Shown: piece after piece, positions 8,725-16,518 of the stretch | Layout: each line of letters starts with the position of its first letter | Numbering within the stretch: the first letter of the stretch is position 1 | NCBI GenBank assembly: GCA_002721105.1 | Contig: PBJL01000014.1 | Span: 100,180 to 146,576, forward strand | DNA: 46,397 nt | Direction of reading: 5' to 3' | DNA from: Acidiferrobacteraceae bacterium | GTDB taxonomy: Bacteria; Pseudomonadota; Gammaproteobacteria; Arenicellales; UBA868 | The notes under the pieces: generated by a model | Database searches by the model: none | What the model saw: only the letters and a program-made list of their open reading frames with translations | What the model was told of the DNA's origin: nothing | Made by a program: the position numbers and the translations under genes

Positions 8725-9834
8725 ATGAAAGTCCGATACTCCTACCTTAGACAACAATTCGAAAATTGCGATGACCTATGGGATGAACTCCGGGACTTTG
8801 TAGAAACTGGTGATTTCACTTTAGGGGCGCCCCTATTAGAATTCGAGAAAAAATTTGCCAAACTTATCGGGGTTAAATATGCAATTGGAGTTAATTCCGG
8901 TACAGATGCCATAAAATTGTCATTGCGAGCTCTCGGTGTGGGATACGGTGATGAAGTTATTACAGCAGCCAATACATTTGTTGCAACAGTTGGAGCTATA
9001 GCAGAACTTGGGGCAGTACCCATATTCGTAGACTGCAATGATACATTTTGTATGGATGTGGAACAGGTCGAAAAAGCTATTACTGAAAAAACCAAGGCTA
9101 TTGTTCCTGTGCATTTTACTGGATATATGACTGACATGCGTAAGCTTTTACCTATTGCTAACCGGTATCAAATTCCTGTTGTTGAAGATGCGTGCCAATC
9201 GATTTTAGGCGCTATTGATATGAAGAATGCCGGAACCTGGGGTCAGTTAGGAGCGTTTTCGCTTCATCCACTAAAGAATCTTAATGTATGGTCTGACGGC
9301 GGAATAATTACCACAAATGACGAAACTTTGGTGACCCAAATTAGACTCTTAAGGAATCACGGCTTGGTTGGACGAGACACTGTTGAGATTCTCGGAACTA
9401 ATTCTCGGTTGGATACAATTCAAGCTGTTGTTGGTAACTGGCTTATTCCTCAAACGAACGAAATCGCGACCAAGCGGATAGAAAATGCAGCATATTATGA
9501 TAAATTCTTATCCAAAATAAAGGAAATTGAAATTCCTCCTAGGCCGCTCGATTTTAGAATTGTTTACCATCTCTATATTGTCTTCGCAGAGCAAAGAGAT
9601 ATGTTATTAGATTACTGCCTTGACAATGGTATCGAAGCAAAAGTTCACTATCCGACGCCAATATATAGACAACCCGCGTTATCTAAGTATGGCTATAAAG
9701 AAGGAGATTTCCCGACCACAGATCGGCACGCAGAACAAATTATTACGTTTCCTTGCGATCAGCATTTAAGTCGAGAAGAGATGGATTATGTAATAAAAAC
9801 TGTAACTAAGTTTTATGAAGATTATTCGGCATGA
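8725..9834 (+). CDS. DegT/DnrJ/EryC1/StrS aminotransferase (1)
   Basis: A 369-residue PLP-dependent sugar aminotransferase that would replace a keto group on a nucleotide sugar with an amino group. Visible family marks are NSGTDAIKLSLRAL, DEVITAANTF, VVEDACQS and the Schiff-base lysine in FSLHPLKNLN. Its length is normal for the family. It starts 4 bases after the preceding SDR gene, and its stop overlaps the next gene's start as ATGA. It is paralogous to the next gene, with the same motifs in the same places (HPLKNLN in both), which suggests either a tandem duplication or two steps on a diamino sugar. Sugar and carbon position cannot be told from sequence. Confidence 0.88.
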   Translation: MKVRYSYLRQQFENCDDLWDELRDFVETGDFTLGAPLLEFEKKFAKLIGVKYAIGVNSGTDAIKLSLRALGVGYGDEVITAANTFVATVGAIAELGAVPIFVDCNDTFCMDVEQVEKAITEKTKAIVPVHFTGYMTDMRKLLPIANRYQIPVVEDACQSILGAIDMKNAGTWGQLGAFSLHPLKNLNVWSDGGIITTNDETLVTQIRLLRNHGLVGRDTVEILGTNSRLDTIQAVVGNWLIPQTNEIATKRIENAAYYDKFLSKIKEIEIPPRPLDFRIVYHLYIVFAEQRDMLLDYCLDNGIEAKVHYPTPIYRQPALSKYGYKEGDFPTTDRHAEQIITFPCDQHLSREEMDYVIKTVTKFYEDYSA

Positions 9835-10934
9835 TAGAAGTTCCATATGTAAATTTGTCTGCCCAATGGAATGAAGAAAGAGATGATTTGCTTCCAATTA
9901 TTGAGTCTATTCTTGAATCTGGTCAATATGTGGGAAGCAAAGAAATAGAGCAGCTTGAAAGCAGGATAGAGAAATCATTTGGAGTTAAACATGCTATCAC
10001 GCTCAATAGTGGAACTGATGCCTTAGTTCTTGCTCTATTAGCGATAAATGTGGGCCCTAACGATGAAGTAATTACACCACCAAATTCGTTTATTGCTTCC
10101 ACAGCAGCTATTGCCAGAGTAGGCGCTAAGCCTGTTTTCGTGGATGTACATGCAGATCAAAACATTGATCCTAATTTGATAGAGGGGTCTATCACAAAAA
10201 AAACTAAAGCTATTATGCCAGTCCACTTAACTGGACGAGTTTCTGATATGGAAATGATTATGGAAATAGCTAATCATCACGATGTTTTGGTTGTTGAAGA
10301 TGCGGCACAGGCAGCAGGAGCCCGATTTAACGAGAGAGTAACTGGATCATGGGGTAGTGCGGGTTGTTTCTCTGCGCACCCACTAAAGAATCTTAATGCA
10401 TGTGGAGATGCTGGTTTTATAACTACGAATGATGACGAGATAGCAAAAAAAGTACATCTGATGAGAAATCATGGATTGGTAGATCGCGAAACAGTTAACG
10501 AGTTCGGCTTTGTTTCTAGGATGGATTCTTTACAAGCTGCGATACTTAAATTTCGATTGGCGCACTTAAAAGACATCGTTGAGAAACGACGAAACAATGT
10601 TTCAATATATCGGTCTATTTTAGATCCAAATTTTGTATTCATCCCCGCAGATCGTCCGGAAGAGTTTAATACCTGGCATACGTTCGTCATTCAAGTCGAA
10701 AAAAGGGACGAGCTCAGAGCATTTTTAGCGAGTAGAAATATTGAAACTGCTATCCATTACCCCGTTCCAATTCATTTACAACCAGCGTGCCGATATTTGG
10801 GTTATGGTCCAGGCGATTTTCCTGTAACTGAATATCAGGCAGATCGAATACTTTCCCTTCCCGTCAATCAAAGCCTGACTAATGATCAAGTCTGTTTGGT
10901 AGCCGAAACAGTCAATAAATTTTATGGGGCCTGA
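9831..10934 (+). CDS. DegT/DnrJ/EryC1/StrS aminotransferase (2)
   Basis: A 367-residue PLP-dependent sugar aminotransferase, a paralog of the preceding gene. Motifs are LNSGTDALVLALLAI, DEVITPPNSFIAS, VVEDAAQAAGA and the PLP lysine in FSAHPLKNLN. The active-site surroundings differ from the first copy (NACGDAGF against NVWSDGGI), so the substrates or regiochemistry may differ. The start ATG overlaps the previous stop by 4 bases (ATGA), and the next gene's ATG follows this stop with no gap. Both indicate one tightly coupled message. Confidence 0.88.
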   Translation: MIEVPYVNLSAQWNEERDDLLPIIESILESGQYVGSKEIEQLESRIEKSFGVKHAITLNSGTDALVLALLAINVGPNDEVITPPNSFIASTAAIARVGAKPVFVDVHADQNIDPNLIEGSITKKTKAIMPVHLTGRVSDMEMIMEIANHHDVLVVEDAAQAAGARFNERVTGSWGSAGCFSAHPLKNLNACGDAGFITTNDDEIAKKVHLMRNHGLVDRETVNEFGFVSRMDSLQAAILKFRLAHLKDIVEKRRNNVSIYRSILDPNFVFIPADRPEEFNTWHTFVIQVEKRDELRAFLASRNIETAIHYPVPIHLQPACRYLGYGPGDFPVTEYQADRILSLPVNQSLTNDQVCLVAETVNKFYGA

Positions 10935-12596
10935 ATGCATTTAGGTATCGATCTCGATAATACAGTAATTTCTTATGACGAGGTTTTTTTGTTTGGAGCT
11001 CTCGAACTAAAGCTTGTACCGATCGGTTGGGAAGGCAGTCGACTTCAAGTTCGTGATTATGTCCGTCACCAAAAAGATGGTGATATTGCGTGGCAACGTC
11101 TACAGGGGAAAGTTTACGGAAAATGGTTGCATCTAGCCAAACTTTTTCCAGGAGTATATCGATTTTTGTGGCGATGCAAGTATCGTAACATTGTTGTTGA
11201 TATTGTGAGCCATAAAACAGAATATGGTCACCTAGATGACGAAAAAATTTCTTTACGGAAATCTGCGCTTGATTTTTTAATTGAGCATGAGGTTTTGTCA
11301 ATGAGTAGTGAATCATTGATTAACAAAATAGATTTCTTTTCCCGAAAAGAGGAAAAGTTAGAACACATATCAAAAAAACAATTTGATTGGTTCATAGATG
11401 ATCTCCCTGAGATAGTAGAACATGATGAATTCCCAAGGAAAACGAAGACTTTTGGTTTCGATCCTACTGGAGCTAGTGGATTTAGATTCACTAATACTGT
11501 CAAATCGTGGGCTGAAATTGAAAATTATGTGCTTGGAAAATGGCTAGAAGATGAGGTAAAGGATTTTGCAAGTCGGGTCAGTGATCGCGCAGTAATAGAT
11601 TGTAAATGGCAAAGTGGTCGTGGAAATTCTGGGATTAAAACTAAGAATATTGGCGGTAGACGAAATGCTGGCATAAGTCGAGTGGAAATGATCGATGGAG
11701 CAATAAATGCATTAAAAATATATCCAGTGGATTACCATCATGATCGATTATTTTCAGAGTATGAGGGTCTTAGGCTGTTACGTCAGCGAAATATCAAACA
11801 AGTACCACGCCCCATCGCTTCGGATCGAAAAATGCAAGCGGCTATGTATGAATGGATAGAGGGTGAGCCGGTTGAAAACCTACGAAAGAATGATCTTGAT
11901 CAAGCTCTCGATTTACTGGCTAATATCCATTCTCTTAGAGGCTTTCCCGAATTTTCAACATTTCCTGGTGCTTCCGCAGCGATTTTTAGTGGCCATCAGC
12001 TAGAAAAACAGATTTATGAGAGACTTTGGAGATTGAGAGATCAAAGCGTAAAATCATCAAAACTTAAAGCGTTTTTAACGGGTGAGCTAGAACCGATGGT
12101 TAAAGAAATTCTGAAGTGGTCAAGGATGCACTGGCCTAAACCTAAAAATTATGATGAAGCGATATCTTTAAAAGAAAGGACTCTAAGTCCATCTGATTTT
12201 GGTTTCCATAATGCATTAAGAGTTGATAACTCACAGATAATGTTTTTTGATTTTGAATATTTCGGATGGGATGATCCAGCTAAGCTTATTGGAGATTTCC
12301 TATTACATCCAGGAATGCAGCTATCTAAGGAGCTAAGATCATTATGGATTGATGGAGCTAAAGATATTTTTGGCAAAATCGTGATTGAGCGCGCACGAGT
12401 GATGTGGCCAATGCTCGGGCTTTGTTGGTGCATAATTTTACTTAATGAATACAGAAAAGATATTTGGGCACGGCGAACGGAAATTGTTGGACTAGACCCT
12501 AAGAACAAGAATATTATGTTAGATAGACAACTGAAATTGTCAAAAAAGTATTTACAGCGAATTAAAGAAACATACAAGGATTTCCAATTTGAATGA
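10935..12596 (+). CDS. HAD-like phosphatase fused to APH-like phosphotransferase
   Basis: A 553-residue fusion. Residues 1-200 look like a HAD hydrolase: GIDLDNT (Asp6 and Asp8, motif I) and FIDDLPEI (Asp155-Asp156, motif IV). Residues about 225-550 look like an aminoglycoside/choline-kinase fold: an ALKIYP lysine (261), the SEYEGLRLL helix, a hinge (AAMYEWIEGEP), a catalytic-loop equivalent SPSDFGFHN (418-426) and the metal Asp in FFDFE (439). In canonical APH proteins the loop reads HGDxxxxN; here the His position is Pro while Asp and Asn remain. It may remove one phosphate and add another to a sugar intermediate; the HAD half could fill the GmhB-like phosphatase step otherwise missing from this operon. 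Function is inferred. Confidence 0.7.
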   Translation: MHLGIDLDNTVISYDEVFLFGALELKLVPIGWEGSRLQVRDYVRHQKDGDIAWQRLQGKVYGKWLHLAKLFPGVYRFLWRCKYRNIVVDIVSHKTEYGHLDDEKISLRKSALDFLIEHEVLSMSSESLINKIDFFSRKEEKLEHISKKQFDWFIDDLPEIVEHDEFPRKTKTFGFDPTGASGFRFTNTVKSWAEIENYVLGKWLEDEVKDFASRVSDRAVIDCKWQSGRGNSGIKTKNIGGRRNAGISRVEMIDGAINALKIYPVDYHHDRLFSEYEGLRLLRQRNIKQVPRPIASDRKMQAAMYEWIEGEPVENLRKNDLDQALDLLANIHSLRGFPEFSTFPGASAAIFSGHQLEKQIYERLWRLRDQSVKSSKLKAFLTGELEPMVKEILKWSRMHWPKPKNYDEAISLKERTLSPSDFGFHNALRVDNSQIMFFDFEYFGWDDPAKLIGDFLLHPGMQLSKELRSLWIDGAKDIFGKIVIERARVMWPMLGLCWCIILLNEYRKDIWARRTEIVGLDPKNKNIMLDRQLKLSKKYLQRIKETYKDFQFE

Positions 12597-13407
12597 CGAA
12601 GCAAAATCTGTGTTGGATGAGAGATCAATATTTCTACGAAAACTGATCGTTAGAATGCTTGATGGTGGTCGAAGAGGGCACGTAGGCCCAGCTGGCTCAA
12701 TTGTTGAGTTATTAAGAGTGCTATATGACTCATGGCTTCGAGTTAGACCACAAGAGCCCAAGTGGGTTGATCGTGATCGTTTTATTTTGAGCAAAGGACA
12801 TGGTTGTTTAGCGCTATATGCAATTTTGGCAGACAAAGGATTCTTTTCAAAAAATGAATTAGATACATTTTGTTCTAGTGAGTCACGTCTAGGCGGGCAT
12901 CCAGAAACGAAGGTTCCCGGCGTAGAAGCCTCAACTGGATCTTTAGGGCATGGTTTACCTATTGGGGTTGGCTTAGCTTTAGCTGGGAAAATTGGTGGTT
13001 GTAAGCATAGGATCGCTGTTGTTGTTGGCGATGGTGAGCTGAATGAAGGGTCGGTATGGGAAGCAGCAATGTCTGCATCTAAGCATCAACTTTCAAATCT
13101 AACTGTTTTTATAGATTACAATAAGATGCAGTCCTATGGTTTATTGTTGGATGTTATGGATTTGGAGCCATTGTCAAAGAAATGGCAAAGTTTTGGCTTT
13201 GCGACAAAAGAAGTAGATGGGCATGATGTCATGGCTCTGGAAAAGCTGATGTGTTCTTTGCCGCTAGACCCATCTAAGCCCACAGCTGTGATTTGTCACA
13301 CTGTTAAAGGAAAAGGATTTTCTGTAGCTGAAGGCCAGGCCACATGGCACCATAAATCAGGACTATCAGACGAGGATATCACTAAATTATACGAGAGTTT
13401 GGGTTGA
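12589..13407 (+). CDS. transketolase, N-terminal (ThDP-binding) subunit
   Basis: A 272-residue protein equal to the first third of transketolase, the diphosphate-binding half of a split enzyme. It shows FILSKGHGCLALYA, GVEASTGSLGHGLP and the ThDP/metal motif GDGELNEGSVWEAA followed by DYNKMQSYG. The start is a TTG at 12589, supported by AAGGA 8 bases upstream, and it overlaps the previous gene by 8 bases. It pairs with the next gene to make a complete enzyme moving two-carbon units between sugars. In this operon it could supply sedoheptulose 7-phosphate to the GmhA-like isomerase, or act on a modified sugar. A full-length transketolase is encoded separately at 27537, so this pair is probably pathway-specific. 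Confidence 0.88.
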   Translation: MNDEAKSVLDERSIFLRKLIVRMLDGGRRGHVGPAGSIVELLRVLYDSWLRVRPQEPKWVDRDRFILSKGHGCLALYAILADKGFFSKNELDTFCSSESRLGGHPETKVPGVEASTGSLGHGLPIGVGLALAGKIGGCKHRIAVVVGDGELNEGSVWEAAMSASKHQLSNLTVFIDYNKMQSYGLLLDVMDLEPLSKKWQSFGFATKEVDGHDVMALEKLMCSLPLDPSKPTAVICHTVKGKGFSVAEGQATWHHKSGLSDEDITKLYESLG

Positions 13408-13425
13408 GATTAGAGGTACTGATTC

Positions 13426-14352
13426 ATGCGAAGAACTAGTTTAGATTGCGTATATCAGCTTGCATGCCGGGATGATAGAGTCATCTTCATAGGATCCGAT
13501 TTAGGGGCGGGGGTGTTGGCTGATATGAAAAAGAACATGCCTGAACGTTGGATCATGGAAGGTGTTTCAGAACAACATATCATAGGTATGGCAGCCGGTT
13601 TATCGATGGAAGGATACATACCATACGTCAATACGATAGCGTCTTTTCTAACCCGAAGATGCTTTGAGCAGCTTGCTATTGACCTCAGTTTAATGAACTT
13701 ACCGGTCCGACTTATTGCTAATGGCGGTGGTGTTGTCTATGCCCCATTAGGGCCAACACACCAGGCAATTGAAGACATTGCAATTCTGCGTACTTTACCT
13801 AATATGACGATTATTGCTCCTTGTGATGCTGCTGAGATGCGGCGAGTCATGGATCAAACCTTGGATTGGGATGGCCCAATATATATCCGATTGGCAAAGG
13901 GGGGCGATCCCATTATTAGTTCCGACGACCACAATTTTTCGATAGGCAAGGGAATCTTGTTTCGAGAAGTTGGTGAAGTTCTTGTTATTTCTACCGGGGT
14001 AATGACACAATGCGCTCTTGCTACCGCAGATATGTTGCAACATCATGGTATTACAACTGGTGTTCTGCATTGTCACACCGTTAAGCCACTTGATCAAGAG
14101 CTCATACTGGAGCTCGCTAGTAAAGTACGTTTGGTTGTAACTCTAGAAGAGCATATTGTTTCCGGGGGACTCGGAACTGCGGTATTAGAAACCCTTCACC
14201 GCAATCCAATTGATTCAATGCCCCAAGTGAAATGCGTTGGAATACCAGACCGATTTGTAGATGAATATGGTTCGCAGGAAAGCATATGGCAATCTTTTGG
14301 ACTATCTCCCCAAGATATATCTCAAACTATTAAAGAGCAACTTGGGCAATAA
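13426..14352 (+). CDS. transketolase, C-terminal (pyrimidine-binding) subunit
   Basis: A 308-residue protein equal to the middle and C-terminal domains of transketolase. The catalytic Glu lies in the ThDP pyrimidine region (MEGVSEQHIIGMAAGLSMEG), followed by ANGGGVVYAPLGPTHQAIED, where the substrate-binding GPTHQ is conserved. The C-terminal Rossmann-like domain contains VISTGVMTQCAL and VTLEEHIVSGGLG. An AGAGG ribosome-binding site precedes ATG 13426. It starts 18 bases after the N-terminal subunit, and the two would form an alpha2-beta2 enzyme. The 1-deoxyxylulose-5-phosphate synthase and E1 pyruvate dehydrogenase families share this fold, but GPTHQ and the split sizes favour the transketolase-like group. 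Confidence 0.88.
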   Translation: MRRTSLDCVYQLACRDDRVIFIGSDLGAGVLADMKKNMPERWIMEGVSEQHIIGMAAGLSMEGYIPYVNTIASFLTRRCFEQLAIDLSLMNLPVRLIANGGGVVYAPLGPTHQAIEDIAILRTLPNMTIIAPCDAAEMRRVMDQTLDWDGPIYIRLAKGGDPIISSDDHNFSIGKGILFREVGEVLVISTGVMTQCALATADMLQHHGITTGVLHCHTVKPLDQELILELASKVRLVVTLEEHIVSGGLGTAVLETLHRNPIDSMPQVKCVGIPDRFVDEYGSQESIWQSFGLSPQDISQTIKEQLGQ

Positions 14353-14353
14353 A

Positions 14354-15160
14354 ATGTCAGATTTTGAAAAATTCTTTTCCAAAAAAGAATCTGAACTAAG
14401 TGAGCGTTTCATTGAAGAAGGCTATATCATAACTAAAGTTGAAAACATAAGTATGCTTAATGCGATACAGGAATTTGTTTCCAGATGTGCCGCAAGTCAT
14501 CTTAATCAAGAACTAAATGAGCCGGTCGATTTTTTGAATAGTGCCCATCGTTTTCTTAAAATTGAACAGCTGAATGCTTTACGATTGCATGTAATCGAGG
14601 CCGTAAACTCGGAAGATTGGTTTAGAGCGGGTTATTTTAATCTTGCGCAGAACCTCCTTGAAACTATTGTGGGTAATGAATTAGTCATGCAAGCGAAGGT
14701 TGGTTTGAGTATACAACTCCCACAGGATGATAGTTCATTATTGCCAGTACATGCAGATGTTTGGTCGGGAGATTCACCTTTTGAGGTTGTTGTATGGTTA
14801 CCTTTGGTGGATTGTTTTGGCACGAAGACAATGTTTCTTTTGCCGCCAGGCCCGACGCGAGATTTGCATGCTCGGTTTAAAGAGTTTGAGCATGACACAA
14901 GTGAACATATATATAAATCTATAGAATCACAATTATCTTGGATAAAGATAGATTATGGAGAAGTATTGATTTTTAACCAAAATCTTCCGCATGGAAATCG
15001 TATCAACGATGAGCCAGAATCAAGATGGTCGATGAATTGCCGGTTTAAATCTGTATTCTCACCCTATCGCGACAAAAAATTGGGAGAATTTTTTAAGCCC
15101 ATTACCTTAAGGGCCGCTTCCCGTATAGGGTTGAAATACCAGTATCCCGAGATTCGTTGA
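14354..15160 (+). CDS. 2OG-Fe(II) oxygenase of the sporadic carbohydrate cluster type
   Basis: A 268-residue non-haem iron dioxygenase. The metal triad is visible as HAD (His133, Asp135) and the distal His213 in NQNLPHGN, with an Arg (224 or 230) placed to bind 2-oxoglutarate. I recognise the pattern as the oxygenase that accompanies LIC12192-family genes in 'sporadic carbohydrate cluster' loci, and the gene next door is such a protein. It would hydroxylate or oxidise a sugar carbon using O2 and 2-oxoglutarate. The frame is open from 14261, but ATG 14354, one base after the transketolase stop, gives the sensible start. The actual substrate is unknown. Confidence 0.75.
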   Translation: MSDFEKFFSKKESELSERFIEEGYIITKVENISMLNAIQEFVSRCAASHLNQELNEPVDFLNSAHRFLKIEQLNALRLHVIEAVNSEDWFRAGYFNLAQNLLETIVGNELVMQAKVGLSIQLPQDDSSLLPVHADVWSGDSPFEVVVWLPLVDCFGTKTMFLLPPGPTRDLHARFKEFEHDTSEHIYKSIESQLSWIKIDYGEVLIFNQNLPHGNRINDEPESRWSMNCRFKSVFSPYRDKKLGEFFKPITLRAASRIGLKYQYPEIR

Positions 15161-15171
15161 GTTAAAGAGCC

Positions 15172-15588
15172 ATGGTAGGATTTAGAGGGTATGTCAGTAG
15201 CCGTCCTTTTTTTGGCCAGCGTGCCCCACAGCGCGTTCAGAATCTGGTGATTAGAGATTATTGCAAGGGAAATAGTTTGTTGTATCTTTTAAGCGCTGTT
15301 GAATACATCATGCATGATTGTTACGCTATGCTAGAAAAGGTACTAGTTGAGTTGCCCGAAATAGACGGAATAATTTTTTATAGCATGTTTCAATTACCTG
15401 TGGAAAAGGTGAAAAGGCAGAGAATTTATAGCAACGTCTTGAAGGAAGGGCGCTCTTTGCACTTTGCTCTTGAAACGTTAAAAATCGAAACAGAACGGGA
15501 TATCAGTAGCATCGAGGATATTTGGGAAGTTCAACAAGCAGTCGACTATGCGCCTTGTTTAAGTGACTTGGCAGCATTGCTAGATTAA
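15172..15588 (+). CDS. LIC12192-family sporadic carbohydrate cluster protein
   Basis: A 138-residue protein that I recognise as the small LIC12192-family protein of 'sporadic carbohydrate cluster' loci. Family-like features are the opening GFRGYVSSRPFFGQRAPQ, then QNLVIRDYCKGN, LLSAVEYIMHDCYAML, the IDGIIFYSMFQLP strand and KRQRIY. Conserved Arg, Cys and His residues on short helices suggest an enzyme or a sugar-binding partner, but its function is unknown to me. There is no signal peptide or membrane segment. It follows the oxygenase by 11 bases, matching the co-occurrence of these two families. It may be an accessory subunit for the oxygenase or a separate catalyst; nothing in the sequence decides. 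Confidence 0.7.
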   Translation: MVGFRGYVSSRPFFGQRAPQRVQNLVIRDYCKGNSLLYLLSAVEYIMHDCYAMLEKVLVELPEIDGIIFYSMFQLPVEKVKRQRIYSNVLKEGRSLHFALETLKIETERDISSIEDIWEVQQAVDYAPCLSDLAALLD

Positions 15589-15659
15589 AATATTTCTATT
15601 GTTAGGCATTCCAAAAATGTTAGTTTTTAGTCTATAAGGGTTTTTAGTCATTACTTGAA

Positions 15660-16322
15660 ATGGGAAAATTTATAGAAATTGTAACGAGCTTGCATAAGAG
15701 TACAGCTAGAAACTGCCTAGCTCGTATGAATGACGATAAAGTGCACTGCATGAAAATTGCTCGGCAATTTGAAAGTGACTATTGGGATGGGGGCAGACGG
15801 TATGGCTATGGTGGTTATCGGTTTATTCCTGGTCATTGGGCACCCGTGGCGCAGAAACTTATTGACACATATCATCTGACGAATGAATCATCAGTTTTAG
15901 ATGTGGGATGTGGTAAAGCTTTCCTTCTATATGAGATGAAACAAATTCTACCAGGCCTCCGAATATCTGGATTTGATGTTTCTCATCACGGCATCGAAGA
16001 CGCAAGAAAAGAAATTAAACCATATCTTTTTATGCATAGCGCAGAAGAGGATTATCCATTTCAGGATAGCGAATTCGATTTAGTGATCTCTTTGGGAACT
16101 TTGCATAACTTGCAAATATTTCATCTAAAAAAAGCCCTAACCGAGATTGACCGTGTAGGTAAGAAAGGATTTGTGATGGTGGAAAGTTATCGCAACGAAG
16201 AAGAATTGTTTAATTTGCAGTGTTGGGCACTTACTGCCGAGGCTTTCTTTCACTTTGATGAATGGTGTTGGCTTTTTGAAGAATATGGTTATAGTGGTGA
16301 CTTTGAATTTATATATTTTTAA
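15660..16322 (+). CDS. class I SAM-dependent methyltransferase
   Basis: A 220-residue Rossmann-type methyltransferase. Motif I is VLDVGCGKAFLLYEM, the acidic end of strand 2 is SGFDVSHHGIEDA, and the post-II region is EFDLVISLGTLHNL. The N-terminus includes FESDYWDGGRRYGYGGYRF, an aromatic and glycine-rich lid also found in methyltransferases of polysaccharide loci. It would transfer a methyl from SAM to an oxygen or nitrogen of the sugar made by this operon. A 71-base gap containing a 10-base direct repeat (GTTTTTAGTC at 15623 and 15640) precedes it. A conserved-looking open stretch in the same frame follows its stop and is reported separately. Confidence 0.8.
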   Translation: MGKFIEIVTSLHKSTARNCLARMNDDKVHCMKIARQFESDYWDGGRRYGYGGYRFIPGHWAPVAQKLIDTYHLTNESSVLDVGCGKAFLLYEMKQILPGLRISGFDVSHHGIEDARKEIKPYLFMHSAEEDYPFQDSEFDLVISLGTLHNLQIFHLKKALTEIDRVGKKGFVMVESYRNEEELFNLQCWALTAEAFFHFDEWCWLFEEYGYSGDFEFIYF

Positions 16323-16343
16323 TATAGCAATTTTGCATCCTAA

Positions 16344-16487
16344 GCGTATGAGGCAGATTTGCATTTTCTGTATTTTGAACAATATTGGCATAAGAACCCC
16401 TTGCGCACCATTAAAACTCTATTAGATACTGAGTTTTTGAAAGAAAAACTCGGGACTTTTTTCCGTCTCGACAAAGAGACCTCTTGA
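16344..16487 (+). pseudogene. possible gene remnant after the methyltransferase
   Basis: In the same frame as the methyltransferase, after its stop at 16322 and a second stop at 16341-16343, 47 codons run open to TGA 16485-16487. They have protein-like composition (for example HFLYFEQYWHKNP and LLDTEFLKEKLGTFFRLD). There is no ATG in this frame. It may be the decayed end of a lost gene or a former C-terminal extension. Chance is possible at this length. I do not recognise the family. Confidence 0.3.
16431..16451 (+). terminator. AT-rich stem-loop with following T-run
   Basis: GAGTTTTT and AAAAACTC form a perfect 8-base stem around GAAAG, with a six-T run 6 bases later (16457-16462). A second small stem GTCTC/GAGAC sits at 16465-16480. 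It might attenuate the operon before the RmlD-like gene. The stem is weak and lies inside the remnant frame, so it could be chance. Confidence 0.25.
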
Positions 16488-16518
16488 GTTTTATGACTTT
16501 AATCAGGCAGCTAAACTG

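Noticed and set aside
8742..9137. 131-residue minus-strand open frame opposite aminotransferase 1
   Set aside because: Shadow of a DegT gene; the sense motifs NSGTDAIKLS and DEVITAANTF occupy the same bases.
12149..12628. 159-residue minus-strand open frame opposite the HAD-APH fusion
   Set aside because: The sense strand carries the kinase loop and metal Asp in this interval; the antisense translation is Ser/Ile/Leu-rich without motifs.
15623..15649. 10-base direct repeat GTTTTTAGTC before the methyltransferase
   Set aside because: Only two short AT-rich copies 17 bases apart; no sign of a mobile element or array.
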